A DNA stretch of 64,000 bases from Agrypnia vestita (GCA_016648135.1 JADDOH010011267.1:1-64000); one strand, 5' to 3'; positions 12,086-27,000 are shown, numbered from the stretch's first letter. A program made the numbers and translations. The notes: a model not told the origin generated them from the sequence alone.

Positions 12086-15000
12086 TTTTTAAATAGAGAT
12101 GTGAACACGGAATACGTGTCACATCAATATTCTTACTATTTTCAAACTAAGCTAAACGCTTGTGCTATGAAAATAGGACTAACTTGCTAGTCTGAAGTGA
12201 GGTTCGAACCCGCAACCTTTGGATCACGATTACACATAAACATTATTTAACCAAAAAATTTACTAGCTCAACAACATATTTATTAACATTATTTTTATTT
12301 GTATGTTCTGAGAACAAAATAACTGGAATTTTTCCATAGAGGGATGATTATTTATTAAGATAAATTATATAAGACTCACAGAGACGAAGCTATTTATATG
12401 AGAAACGTGTACGGAAGTCTTTATAGGATGGCCCAGGGCTTACGGTGGAATTGGTGATCATACAGGCCCTGGGCTACCTTATAAAGACTTGCATATACTT
12501 TTCCCATATAAATAGCTTCGTCTTTGTGAGGCTATAATTCATCATAATTAAGTACAGTGATTAGTGAGAAGTTACGATTTTGCGAGACAAAACAATTCAG
12601 TTTTATTTCTAGTTAGCATTGAAAGCGGATTTATTACGAAACCCGGTTAGAAAGTCCTGAAATGGAGCTCGTCTAAGTCCTTTTAATGCAGTGTATAATT
12701 GTTGCAGTACTGAATTATGAAAGAGATGGCCACGAGGCTCTAGTCCCGACCGACCAAAGGGATAATAATGTTACGTCCTGTCGTCCTTTGGGGACATGGC
12801 GGGAGATTCACTTACCCCGTATGGCGGACGCTAAATTGAAATTCATTTGCATCTTTTCAAAGGTATGAAATTCATACGTGGCCATTGCGCGAGCAGGGCT
12901 GTCCACGGTCCCGCATTTTAAGACACAAAACGGGATCTTCTAGAATCTTTCATGTCGATGAATATATGTATTATTTAATTTAGTTTAGCACAAACACAGG
13001 CATGATGAGCCAACACATTGTGTTCATGATGCAGGGGCGTGCAGTGGGAACATCGCAGCATGACTTTTACGTAACCAAATATTTTGAAAAATAACCGGAA
13101 TACAACATATTTTTCACAATATTTCTATCAAAAATGTTATCATAGCATTCATATTTTGGTGTATCATAAATATCTGAAGCATAAATATTTGATTTCTATA
13201 TTTTTTCCAAAATAAACGTTTATAAAAAAGTCATTTTATTTTTTTATTTTATTTATTCATGGGAAACTAACAGTACCTACATATAAAATAAGATAACACA
13301 TGATTATTGAACAGTATAGAGACCATCTTACAAGTTTCCACATAATTAACATGTTATGTATTTAGCAAAAATAACTTGTAAAAAGTGAAAGTTTAACGTA
13401 ATGGACAAACTATGAGAGTCAAAGAATTGAGGAACTTGCTAGGAACTTAAAGGTTATGCTCCAATGTTCCCACTGCACGCGCCTGCATCATGGTAGGTAT
13501 AACACAATGTCATCTAAATATTATCATATTATGTTACATTATTGTATTACAAAAAATAAAATCACAGCAAAATAACGTTGTTTTATCTATTGCATCAATA
13601 ATCATATAGTAACGAGATGCTGAAAAAAATTTACGCCCTCTCCGACTTCCTTGTAACATATCTTAACACCATCTAAAGATCGAGAACTGCCTATAACAAT
13701 CTAGGATGATATCCAACCTTTAAAAAACGTCAAAAAATGTCTAAAATACCGGGTATGCCTAAGAAACAACGAGAACCTTCTCCTAAATGTTAGAATAATC
13801 TAGAAAGTACGAAAATACCAGCATTCTTGAGTATAAATACAGAAATAGGCCGTGGCGCAAGAGTTTTTAGCGCGTACGGTGCACTGAAACGAACGAGTCA
13901 CTAAGTACGCGCGAGCCACGAGCCAATGATATGGTCACTATCCTTGCATATATCGTATATCCTACTTTCTAAACTCTGCAAGTCTTGTTCGCTATTTTCA
14001 CTATCGCTCATTATATATTATAGTTCCTTCATTAGGTTTTATTATCCATATCGATGGCTCCTACGTATAATATCGTAACCAACAAATCGACGATTTTTAG
14101 TTTTTTGTGTATTTCATATGTATTTAATTATATCTTTATTTCCAAGAAAGAAAGAAAATATTTTGCAATAAATAACGTTTTTTCGGACGTATTTTATCGT
14201 ATCTCAAACAATCACATATTATTTACGAAGTATACTATCGTATGTAACACTTACGATAATATGCGTGAGAAAATAACATAAGAAAATTATCGTATGTAAC
14301 ACTTACGTTATTTTACGTCGCGTCTTTTCCGAAGTAAAATGTTGTAAGTCATTTATACGATGTTTTACGTCGCGTTTTTTCCGAAGTATAATATCGTATG
14401 TGCATTTCTACAAAAACCTTTAATAATTTCGACTTTTTGTGATTATTTATGAAACTACAGTATAAAGTAAAATATTGAAACGAAATTTCAAAAAAATTGG
14501 GCAATTGTTAGATTTATACTGGACGAAAATATGTTCAAATCCTTTTCCTGTAAAATTGAATTTTGTGGGTTACGATATTATACGTGGAAGCTGTCGATAT
14601 ACAAGTTGAGCGGCCCAACCCTGTTGGACACCTTATGTAATATCAATGAATGATCGATTGATTCTTACAAACGCATTACTCCATTCGTATAGCGATGTGA
14701 TTGCGCTAATATTAACATGTGTAAGTTTACTATTCAACCCGTAACCTTTTTTCCTATAACACTATCGCAGAGGAATGACACATTTTTTGCAGAAAATCCC
14801 GTATTAAAGTTTTGTTTAGTCTTGTGGCAACCCTGTTAATAGCTGTCACCATTTTAAAGCAGTTAAATATCGTTGTGTATGGAAAATACTTTTCCACTTT
14901 GAGTCAACGTGTAAAGCATGAATTGCAGACGGTAATTCCTGCCTTTATACAGACTCAGGGGAAATTAACCGAGACAAACAGAGATTTTATTAAATTCTTC

Positions 15001-18000
15001 CGTAATCTGTTCATTTAAACTGCATTATGTCGAGAGTTCAAACAATAATATGGGCTGTGATTGTACAGTGTAACATTATTGAAAAGGGTTCAACATAAAC
15101 TTAAAAGGTAAAATTTAAATTCAATAAATATTTTTAATTCCAAATACGAAGAGTATAGTCGTACGGTGATGCAGATACTGGAAACTCGCCACCCTGCCTG
15201 AAAATGTGCATTATATGCATTGTACGAATTACTAATTATTACTGTTACACTTTTTCCATCCAGTTTGGCATTGTTTTAATATTTAAGGAGTTTCCTCGCC
15301 TCCGCTGACGAAGCAGAAGTCCTCTTGCGACGCGGCGAAGAAGCTGCAAAAACCACTTCATATCCCTGGATACAATACAAGAACAATAATTTATTTGAAA
15401 GAAAATATCAGAGCACAATACAAAATCACAAAATGAAATCAGAACATATAACAAAACAAGTAATATAACTAATACAGAGGAATACAAAAAAAAGAACATA
15501 ACGAACTATAAATATGGATATATAAAGATAAGAAAAGAAAAATGTATAATAAAAATAAATAAAGGATTGTTGCACCGTGGAGACAGAGATGTTATAAATG
15601 CGGCACTCCACATCCAAGAGATAAAAAAATAATGATAACCCAAACAAGTAATGGACTAGCAGTCCAGAAATCCACTGCAGGCAGAAGCAAAAAAAACAAC
15701 AAAGTAAAACAATTCAAATTTAATAAAAATTATTCAAAATCAAAAAATAGAGAAAAAAAAAACTATCCAGTCAGTCACACCATAATGGAAGATCCCCTTA
15801 AGATTTCCCATCGCGAGACCCACACACAAATGAAGGTTTTGAAAGGGAAAAATTCCTATGAGTCTTGAGGAGATCCGCATTCGTGACCGGACGCGGAGTT
15901 CCTTCCACGATTAGTCCTTTAAACATATCCTCTCTCGCATCGTTCAGAATCACGTATTCTCCGAGGAGGTGCTCTGAAGTTTGCCTCACGAGGCTGCAGG
16001 TCATGGGCGAGTCACAGGTCAAACAGCTTGCTCCGGAACTTGCATGGCCCGAAATCTGCATCGTATAGTTGTCCAGCACCGCAAGACCCCTCTTTTTCCT
16101 TTCCTCAAAGCGACAACGGGGAGGAATGAGAAAGTCCACCTCCCCACAGTTGCAGCGTTCCGTCTTTCTTACCAAAAATCCAAGGTTATGATGCCTCGTA
16201 ATCTATAACACAATTCTTCAAACGTGCTGGCATCCAAAGGCCTGAGAATGTGACCGTGGTGTGTCACATCCAGACCCTCCAGGCCATAACATATATACAA
16301 CTTCCAAAAATTTGATAGATGTGGTGGTCAATCGTGAGCGGAATTGGTGGAACGTTACATTGTGTAAATTGATCACTTAAACAATCCGTATGTGTGGTGT
16401 TTTTAGGCTGGCCACCCTGACCCAGGAGGGGAAGGAGGGTCGGCATTATATTATAAGGATGTGCGTGCTTGGGCGCGCTCTCTTCTTCTTCCCGTCTACG
16501 ATAGTGTAAGGTCACGGTAGCTAGTGTCGGTCCGCAACATGGAATTATACGATAAAACATAACAGTATTTATTACCGCCTGCTCTTTCACTTAACAAACC
16601 TCGTATTCCCAAAGTGAGAATACACCACGTAAGCGCTATATGTACGCAAAAAATTTGTTTAACTTTTTTAAGTACTTAATAATATGATATAAAAATGCGG
16701 TGGCGGGAAAGGGTGTGCAGGGTGTAAGGGAGCTAGTCTATTCTTTTTTACAGGTAGATTCCTGCCAAAATTATGATTCAAAAATGTTTCCGCATCAACA
16801 TTTTAATCATCCTCCATCAATAGTTATGGATACAGGCACTTTAAATTTAGCATTATTTTTTCAATACATCTAACTTATCTCCTGTAAAGCCTTATATTTG
16901 TATTAAGCAAAAATCGGATATCGTAGATCTTATGCACAAAAACCGCAACACTCGTCCGTAACTGTGTGATGTTCATGTTAATCTGTATCAATAACTGCTA
17001 CCACTTTTATTTTGTTTGCTTGTTCACCACGTGCACTGGACACGCCTTTCATTGTGCAGTATATGTCAATTCGTATGTACATAAAAGCATTGCATTGATA
17101 CAATGAATACATGCATGTTGCTGGAGCAGGCCGAAGACACTTGTAATTCTGATATTGGGTTGAGTTTGTAATAAGTTTAATTGTTTTTTATTTATTCTTT
17201 ACCTAATATTATGCTAGTGTCTGTATTTAATATAAAATAAAATAAAAAATAAAAAAAAACTTTGGATAATCTTGAAAGTAACTTGTATCGAATATTAACA
17301 TACGTATTGATTCGGAAGTAAGGTTATAGAACTCCATGATCGCACGTATGTAAATAAAAACACATTTTTTTTAAAGTTCTACATTTTTATTTTTTGTATC
17401 GCGTTTCGCCTTATGAGGGCATTACCAATCTAAATATTTTCTGTTTTTATTTCCATATGTGTGATTAACATATCATTTTTTTTAATAAAGTCAAATTCAT
17501 TCATTATAACCCTGTAGATAATTTTTTGTTTAAACGTTTTTAAAGTGTTAATCAATTTATTAAATTTATATTACAGCGAATAAATTTATAAAATTAGACA
17601 TACGAGCTAACACTTTACAGACGATGTGTCAGAGATGTTGTAAATAAAATGCAAACTTTTAAATCGCTTATCTTCATATTATTTAAATTGGAAATTGATT
17701 TGACTAAATTTTAAATTTATAAATTAGACAGGGATCTACCAGTTAAGTATTGTGGACTAGGTCTGTTATACTCTATATATCGCACCCGTTCAAAATATGT
17801 TCTGAGATGATGGGGTTAAAATTTTTTTGTTTTCATAATCAAAATAATATGTAGGTACTGTATTTATTAAAAGTGATACATTTTTATTAAAATGACAAAA
17901 TATCATTACTTTTTTCATATTTTTTATAACAAAACAATTACATTTTAAAAGGGATATTCTTACACTCCATGTAAATGCAATGTAAAATAAAAGCAAAAAT

Positions 18001-20966
18001 GTATCACATTTTATTCTAAAAAAAATAATAAAAAGTCGCACAAAGATGATATTTTGGTACGTAATAGAACTAAAACTGAAAAACGTTTTTTTGAAAATAT
18101 AGTCTCGGGGTGCGATACGCCCTTCCAAGATACACAAAAATTATTTTAGGGAATATCACTGAATTTAAATAGCTAATAGAAATAGAAAAATTGCCGGGCG
18201 TTAATATTAATATCTAATAACTCTCACTGCAAAGCCGATACTCTTCACTGCAGTATTTTGATATTTCGACAACAGATGTCTACGAACAAAGGCTACCATA
18301 TTTTAGACACATTGTATTACGAGTATCGACACTTTGTAAAGCTCAGCGGGTGTCCAAACCGAAATCTTTAATAACGAAATAAAATCCATTCTACGCATTC
18401 ACCATTCGTCTGCCTAAACAAACATAAATAGATATTTTTGCACCGCAGACTATTACGCTACAATAACCATGTAAATCCGTGGATAGAGCGCATTCGGTAT
18501 CCAATTTGCGACGCTAGTTTGGTAATTTGAGTGGGGTTACAAAGGGATATTGTACGTACAACATTGCGCAACAAAATGAAACACTTGAAATACAAAGGGG
18601 GCTGCATTATTGACAGGTTTTAAAAGTCTTTCGAGGGTCGCAACCCTTTCGGGTGGAAATCACGGGGCATTATGTGCTCGAGACGCACTTCGCTCCAAGA
18701 AAGTTCAGGCCGTATTAATGCACTGATCGATTGAGCATTATAGGGCCGATTGATGGCTGCACGGTTAGACTGCGGTTATGAGAAAATAGGGAGAATTGCA
18801 TCCCGATTTTTGAGTGCGATTGATGCACGTAACAGTGCATTTAAAAAAATCTTTATCGTTACTAAGATTAAATAAAATAGCTAGGAAGTATTACGTTTCT
18901 GAATTTGTAAAATTATTTATATAATTTTATGAATTTATCTCGTCGGATTTTTATCTATATTAAAAAGGTGAAGATAAAACAAACTATTTCAAATGATATT
19001 TAATATGTTTTTGAATAATTATATTTTTAGATTCTTCAATGTTTAAAAATACTATAAACATCATTTGTTATTTGAGTCACGTAAAGTAATAAATATAATA
19101 TTTATGCTCATTAAATAATCTTTATACATATGTAGGTATTTTAAAATAATCCGCTCATTTCGCCACTTTTATTCATAAAGGCAGTGTACATACTGATATC
19201 GTACTTTTTATAAAAGAAATTGACGTCACTGTCTTATTATTTTATTGAAACTAAATTAAAAAAATGTATTAAAAAATATATCAATTATAAAAAATGTATT
19301 TAAAAAAGTACTATTCCGATGTGAATGCAAGTCGCAGATTTCCAAAAACAACAGAGAAACAGCATATACCACTCCTATTCATATTTAAAAAAACTTAAAA
19401 AATTATTTTAGACGCGTTGAAATAATAATACATTATTTGCTTTTTAGTAGAATTTTTATATGCCTTAAAATACAAACAAATTTTTATTCAAATAATTAAA
19501 AAAAATGAAGTGTATAAATTTGTAAGTTCTCACAGACACAATACTTTGCATTGATAGTGGTCTTTTGTTGCACCCTTATGATACAAATTGATGTACAAAT
19601 AATGCAGCCCGGCGAGGGGGAGGTTTACCTGGCGGAGTCGCGCCCTAATTTGATAAATAAAAGGATTACACGTGGAAGCCTCGCAGCCATCATTTTTATT
19701 GGATATAATTCCCTCGGCAATTTTTATCCCGTCATTATAGAGCGTCCACCCCTGCATCAAAGCTTCCTACTCCTGCATATTTTTGTTATTTCACAAATAA
19801 TATTACCATAAATATTGCGAAATTAAAGGTTTGTTTCACACTTGATAGATAGTTCGTCAAAACGCGATCGAGAACAAAAAAAAATTAATATAAAATTTTA
19901 AAATTTATTTACGTGAAACTAACGATACTTTAGTGTACGAGCAGATTTACGTTTTTAAGGTTGCATGGCAACCACGTTATGCCGCAGTGCAGCACAGCAG
20001 CAATATAGCACACCACAGCTGCCAATAAAAAGTACAGTGCAAAAATATGTTATTCATTATATCAAAATTACAATTCAGTATACATAAGAGTAAATTACAA
20101 ATTAATGAAAGAACGTATAACTGTAAGGGTATAGTGAATAGCATTACCCTCAACCATCCCTTAAAGGAAAAAATTATTAATATTTTCCCATACACTTTTA
20201 TAACCATCTCAGCCGCGCGTTAAATTAATTTTATTTTAATATAATAATAAAATTATTTTTCAGTGCCTACTCGAAACGAAAATGAAATAAATGTTAGTAA
20301 TTTTTTTTATTTTGTAGACCTATTATTAAAATTTACCTACTTCTTTGTTCCGAGTTTTTAGAGTTGTTCAAAACGTATTTACAATTTTGAATTGTTTCTT
20401 TATTTTAAGCTTTGCTGTACTAGGCAAATGTTAATATACAACATTTTTACATTTCCCTTTCAGTAAGTCTCTTACCGCTTCAGTGTGGAGGGACTAACCG
20501 GAAGTTGAAACGTCACAGATGATGATAGATATTTCTAACCGTTATGTCGTCATAATCATTATTCTCTGTAGTATATTAAAAAAACAGAATAGTATTTTTA
20601 AAATTAAGATAAATTATAGAAGTCTCAAAGAGACGACGCTATTTATATAAGAAACATGTACGAAAGTCTTTTGTTCGATGGCCCAGGGCTTAAAAGCTGT
20701 ATGATGATATGTACGGATGATTTCTATTTGGAACATATATATAATTTAAAAAAAATCGATGTATGGATGTTCTTACGACGGAATTGATGAACTTTGCATT
20801 GTGTAGAGTGATCACCATATGATGCGCCATCCTAAAATACTTCAATACCTGCTTCTCATATAAATAGCTTCGTCTCTGTGAGACTTTCTTAATTTATTAA
20901 TTTATCTTGATTAAATAATAATCCTGCAGTGGATAAATTCAGTAATTGTGTCCTCATACATATATA

Positions 20967-21010
<44 letters not shown>

Positions 21011-24000
21011 ATATATATAAATAAAACATACATACATATAAAAAAATTGTTAATAATTTTTTTTTAATGTTAAATGATTTGATACTTATTTCGCTAAAAA
21101 TATTTTTGCATACGCTGCTATCGAGATGATAAAAATACAATGTTTGATTAAAAAAATTCGCGGATTTTTAAGTCAACTTGTCACATTTTTTTGTTGTTGA
21201 GCTGATACTCTTATCGATATACCTGAATTTGTTAGCAATTTTGAATGTTATCTTTATAATTGGCAGTCATAAAGATTATACGTGTTTTAGTGTGCTCGTT
21301 TATGCACATTTTTTTTTAAAACGGAATTTCAAAGGTATGGCCCAAAACAACACAATTATGATACCTCGTCCTCCGTATTCGCCAGACATGCCCTCCGTAA
21401 ATTATTCCTGTTCACGAAGATGAAAAAAAAACTGAATGTGTGACGTTTTGTCGAAAATTGCGTTACAGAAGTGTTTTGAAGATTGAAAAATGCGCTGGCA
21501 TAACTGTATATATTGTATCTGAAATTAATATTGATGAATAAATAAAGATTTTTTAAGAAAATTGAAAACTCCGCGTATCATTTGATCGAACTTCGCATAC
21601 GTTGAATACCTCGGGGTACGTTGAATTGATCTCCAGGTAATCTCCCATCAGCATGGGGGATGAATCCACTTCTAACCTATTTTGCAAATTGATCCAAATC
21701 CGATGTGATACGATTTGGTATCATTACGTAGGTACATAATAAGACATTTATTTATTTAACGAGCTTTCACAATTGTAAAAAACTGTAAAAAATGACGTTC
21801 TTTTATTATATATTTCGGCCGCCGGTTATGGCTGTGAGAAGAGCGCTACCTAGAGTGGCATAGCGTCTTGATAACGTTAGTGATGGACATTATTAAATAG
21901 AGATTTATGTTTTTTTTGCTTTTTTTACCTCATTATAAATTAGGCCATCTGGTAGCATTAGTGACGGACATTGTCACATGGAGAATTATATACTTTGGTT
22001 AATGAAAAATGTATTAATGACTTATGCAATATAGTAGTGGAGGCAATATAGTTTTAATTTTCATTAAACTGAAATATTAAAAAAAAATTCAATTCAGAGC
22101 ATTTTACAAAAAAAAGCATAAGGTCAATGTTTTCATTTTATTTTATTACAATTTTTAAATCATACTTATTTTAAAGCCTATAACGAAATTACGTGTTTAA
22201 TTTTAAAATACATACTGAAAATTTCTTGGGTCGATAGAGTTATGAATTTTTAACTGAAAATGGTTACGGATATTTTATACGAAATGTAGGTAAGTTTTTC
22301 CGAGAAACTGTTCTCGACGTTTCGTTGAAGTCGTATTCAACGTCATCAGGAGAACGACCTGTATCCGCGGAGGACTGATGACGTTGAATACGACTTCAAC
22401 GAAACGTCGAGAACAGTTTCTCGGAAAAACGTACGGTTCGTATAAAATATTTGTAACCATTTACAGTTAAATATGTCTAACGACCGTAATAATTATGTAC
22501 CTTCTTAACTCATTAAGAGTTGTGAATGTTGAATAAGAAAGAACAGAGTATTTCGAATATATATTTTGAGAGGACCAAAGTGTGGTCTTAACAAACTCAC
22601 CATCCAGAGGAAAATAAGTGGAAATAGAAGCGAAAGAAGACGGCGCATCTCACGGCTGCGTAACTTGAGCGACTGTTACTAAGTACCAACCTAACTCGAC
22701 TAAGTTGTTTCATATGGTAGTAAATAGATTCAGGAAAGGAGATGGCATTGCAAAAAAAAGAACACTTTTAAGCCAAAAATAAACCAGTAATTCTCACACA
22801 TGCAATATTCTCTTCATATAGCACTATACATAGAGTTTTGTAAAATAGTTTTTAAGTTTTCTCGAATTAAGGCAGACAGGTCATAGATTCCTGTACAAAA
22901 TCTAAAAAATTCAAATCATTTTCCACTCTGCTGGAGAGCATATGAAAAAAAGAATCTACACGTTGATTAAATACAAAATGTGGCGTATTAGTGACGTAAG
23001 TATTAGTTGAATTACGTCATAAAACAATGATAGAGTTTAGTGATGTCATCAAAAAGGTGACATTAAATAAAACGCTCGAGAGGTACAGTAATCTGCAATC
23101 ATCATTACCCGTTTCTACCCTCCACACGGGGTGGGGTGTACATTTTTTCGCCCGGGAGGGGACGGGGTGGTTCGTGACCGGCACAATCAAAACAATGTCT
23201 GGCAAATGGTAATCCCCGGAGAAGTGGAGCGATACACATTTAAAGTGGACTTAAGGGATGGTATTTTTGCGCTTCATTTCCAGGTAACGTTTTCCATCCC
23301 CGCCGTAACCGGGCGCTATCGAACACAACATTCTACTTCTGCGGCAGTGCTTTTCAACCTTTTTACTAAAGGCTCTCGTGGCACGCCTCTCTCCTTGTCT
23401 CTGGTGATCGAGCAACGTGGTTGTTTCTTCTGCTGTTGTAGCGAGAATCGCTTTCCTCCATTCCTCGCGATTTAGGGAAGGCGTGGTGAGGGTGAGGTAA
23501 TAGACGTGTGGCCGGTTGTGTATTCGTGTTTGTAGAATAGTAGAATAGACTAGAAGAATAACAGAGTAAGACTTTAACGCGCGGTGGAGGATCCACCCGA
23601 GACGGGAGCGTAGCAAGTCCAGCGGTCGACTATAAAATAATTTCGTTGTCTGTCCGTCTGTTTGTCCCCGTAACTTCGTGTAACGTCACGTCGAGCAATC
23701 ACGGTTAAAAAACGGCCGGAGATGGGGCTATATATATTAACAATGACGTGAACCAACGTTCCATTATTTTTGACGGGTTGCAGCTAGTTTATTATATTAA
23801 CAACATTGCTTGACCTACCTACCTCCCGTAATTATTTTGTCGATTTGACACTTTTGCAACACAGTATTGGGTTAAGTAGGCACGACGCCCAAATCGTGTC
23901 GTGTCATCATTAATCATCCCTACAGCGATATACCGAGTAGCTTTACGAAGTAATTGTCAGAATTTTGGTCCATTTTGACCAAAATGTCAGAGGATATACA

Positions 24001-27000
24001 TATATGCACAGTTAACTACCCAATTATCAGAGCTATTGACTAAATGTTAGCCAGGTCCTTGCAGTCATTACATCGAAGTATGAGTTTTACATATATTTAG
24101 GGAAATAAAAGTGAAATAAAATATTTTTATGCTACACATTAATATTCTTATGGTATAAAAACGTTCCATTGAATGTTCCCGATTACCGATTGGTCGATAA
24201 AGGTCTAGAAGAGAACTGGTATGCAGAAGATTGAAGGTATATAAGGCGCCGTGCACGGCCAAAGAGGAAATTTTTGTTAAGAGAGAACGCTATATCTGTG
24301 AGTGAGAGAAGCGAACAATACAAATAAGAATGGTTATTGATTGAAGTATTTATTTAAAAGAAAATCCATTAATAAAAATGAAACAAAAAAGCTTTTGTTC
24401 TTTAATTCTCACCAATTTTTATTCTCAAAAAAGAACACTTGACGGCCGTTGTATATCACACGGATTCACAGATCGCTATAAATTCGCTTGGATATATGGT
24501 TTTCATTCACGTCTACGCTTGTATAGAGAAAGCTCTTTCTCGAATCTTCTCGTATATTCGACCGGCTCCCAGATCTTTCTAAAGCATTCGAAAATCATGC
24601 AAACCATTCGGAAAACTTCGACCTAATGCAGTTTATATTTTAACTTTATTTTGATTTAAAATTCTGGTTAAGTACAGCCTATTTTAAAGTACTGACAGCA
24701 GGCCTTTGCTCTTAACACTGCATCATCTATTAATGTTCGAGAAGATGGTAGACAGTAATGGCGTTGAATATAAATATAACAGGATGAAAACGGAGTTCTT
24801 ATTAAACAGTGCAAATACTCGTCTTATCTTTAATTTAACAATGATTACAAAAAAAAATTCAGTTATAACGTGATGGGAATGGTTTTTCGAAAAATATGGG
24901 GCCCTTCGATTTGAATAAATATACGCTTTTAATTTCATTTGTATCGTCGAATCGCGCCCCCTTCAAACGGGGGTTGTCGTCCGTACAAACAAGACATGTC
25001 ACGGCTATTGTTGGTTTTGTTATTCGACCGATTCACCAAAAACATTAACAAAGAATATTCAAAAGAGATTAAGCGCGTAACGTTTACAATCCCCACTTCA
25101 AAACTTTGATACGGGATAATCGGATTTGTACGCATTTATATGCGAATCGTTGATAATTGAATTTAATATGGGTTTTTAACTGGTACAAATGCGTACATTC
25201 TAACGTGTACGAAACAATTATTTTGTCAGGGTTTCGTCCGTTTTAAAAACAACTTGACTGATGACGTCAGTGAAGATATTATTTAGTGACGGGAACTGTA
25301 TAAAAATATACCGGTGCCTATTTTGGTTATTTTTTTTTGTAGCTGTTATGTCGCCGTTTATACATATATGTGGGGTATAAAAGAAAAGGCAGCAATATCT
25401 GAAAAGTGTTTAAAATGCAGTCAATGAAGATTACTAAATTAAAATGTACTGAAGTCTATATTAAATTTTAATAAACATTATTATCAAGTTCTTCAGATTA
25501 AGTGTTATTTTAAATGTGACAGCTATTTCGGTTTGTTAGGCCATTATCACTGGATCATTTACAGTGGACATACCACGTGAAGTCTACTTATTTATAAGGA
25601 GTAAATTTCCCCTTCCCCTATGGTGTTTTTGGTGAATCCCTATATTAAGATTCCTTTTCTCTAGGCACTTATCACTAAAGATTCCCCAGTTCATAAAATT
25701 CTGTCATGCGAAATTCTCCGTTTTCTGTAAGTAAAATAAAACAAAAATCACTTTGTTATCACCACTTTATTAGATTAAACAATCTACATGTTTCGAGAAC
25801 AATGTTCCCTCTTCAGGATTATTGGTGTACTAAAAATTTAAAAAATTAAACCATGCAAATGTGTTACAGTGAAGGGTGGGTGAGGGGGTAGGTGAGGGGA
25901 AGGGGGGGGTTCGAGATGTTAATTATTATGGGTCATCTGGAGAGGATGGAATGTTAAGTGGAAAAATATTCAAAATAGGATTAGGCCAAAATTTTATCTA
26001 TGTATTTATTATATTAGAATTAATATTAACGTTTTTCCTAGTTTCAAGTATTTCCTTCATACAGAAGAAAAAATATTCTTCGAACAGTTTCTGTAAGTAA
26101 TATCTATTGAAATTATTATTTTTTTAATTTCATTAAAAATAAACATGGAGTTCTACAACCTAAACACAACTATAAATACCTGAATTCTAGATTTTACATA
26201 TCGATCCCTTCCAAAATCATGTTTCCTATAAATTTATAGGTTATGTTTCCTATAAAATCTTGAATTAAGTATATTATAAATTAGTATTTCTGGATGACTG
26301 CATTATTTATTTGTTGATTGCTGCCTTCGCTTTTATACCTCACATACGGAATGTAATTTCACGAATATTCGGATCTAATCGTGCTGGGATATCCTCGATT
26401 CTATGTAATTCTCTCTGTTTCTACACTCTTAAAGAAATTGTTTTCATAACTCACCCAGACCTTTTGCGCCGTCAGCTGCGCAGCGAGGAAACTGCTTTAG
26501 CATAAAAACAATGCCAAAATGGAAGGCGAAAGTGCAGGGCAAAATTTACTAATTTTTTTCTCTTTTCCAGATGCCAACCACATATCAAAGGCCGAGTCTG
26601 GCAGCACCGCCACGGCCTCGGACGCGGAGATGGACCCCGGGGACGAGGCGCTGCAGGACCTGCCGCTGCTGGCCGAGCTGACGGACCACGGCGACCGGCC
26701 CAGGAAGGTGCGCCGCTCCAGGACCACCTTCACCACCTACCAGCTGCACCAGCTGGAGCGGGCCTTCGAGAAGACGCAGTACCCGGACGTCTTCACCAGG
26801 GAGGAGCTGGCCATGAGGCTGGACCTCAGCGAGGCCAGGGTGCAGGTAAGGTTCATCCATTTCTATTATTATTCACATAAACTATCTATAGCAATCCACT
26901 CCTGCTTGTTCTTCTGAATAGGCATGATGACAGATTTTGAAATAACTTTCTATAATGTAGGTACAAGTATTTACCACAACTGCCCAGCATCATTGTTCAT

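Larger units (their letters stand above)
8148..26570 (+). other. hbn: hbn intron 1 (18,423 bp)
   Basis: Donor GTATGT at 8148, acceptor TTTTTTTCTCTTTTCCAG ending at 26570, phase 1. It holds the SINEs, MITEs and relics listed separately. Stretches 8200-9030, 9300-9650, 10560-11460, 14400-15240, 16860-18440, 18850-19550, 19770-20600, 22470-23130, 24310-25740 and 25840-26570 show AT-rich DNA in which I recognise nothing. Confidence 0.8.

Noticed and set aside
23131..23616. Frames of 114 and 121 codons on opposite strands
   Set aside because: Opposed frames with no recognised domain in a GC-rich patch next to a SINE.
26519..26570. In-frame ATG upstream of exon 2
   Set aside because: It lies before a good polypyrimidine tract and AG acceptor, and exon 1 already supplies the conserved N-terminus in the right phase.
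26585..26860. 91-codon antisense frame across hbn exon 2
   Set aside because: Its openness follows from the near-complete G/C third positions of the sense codons; no domain and no splice signals on that strand.
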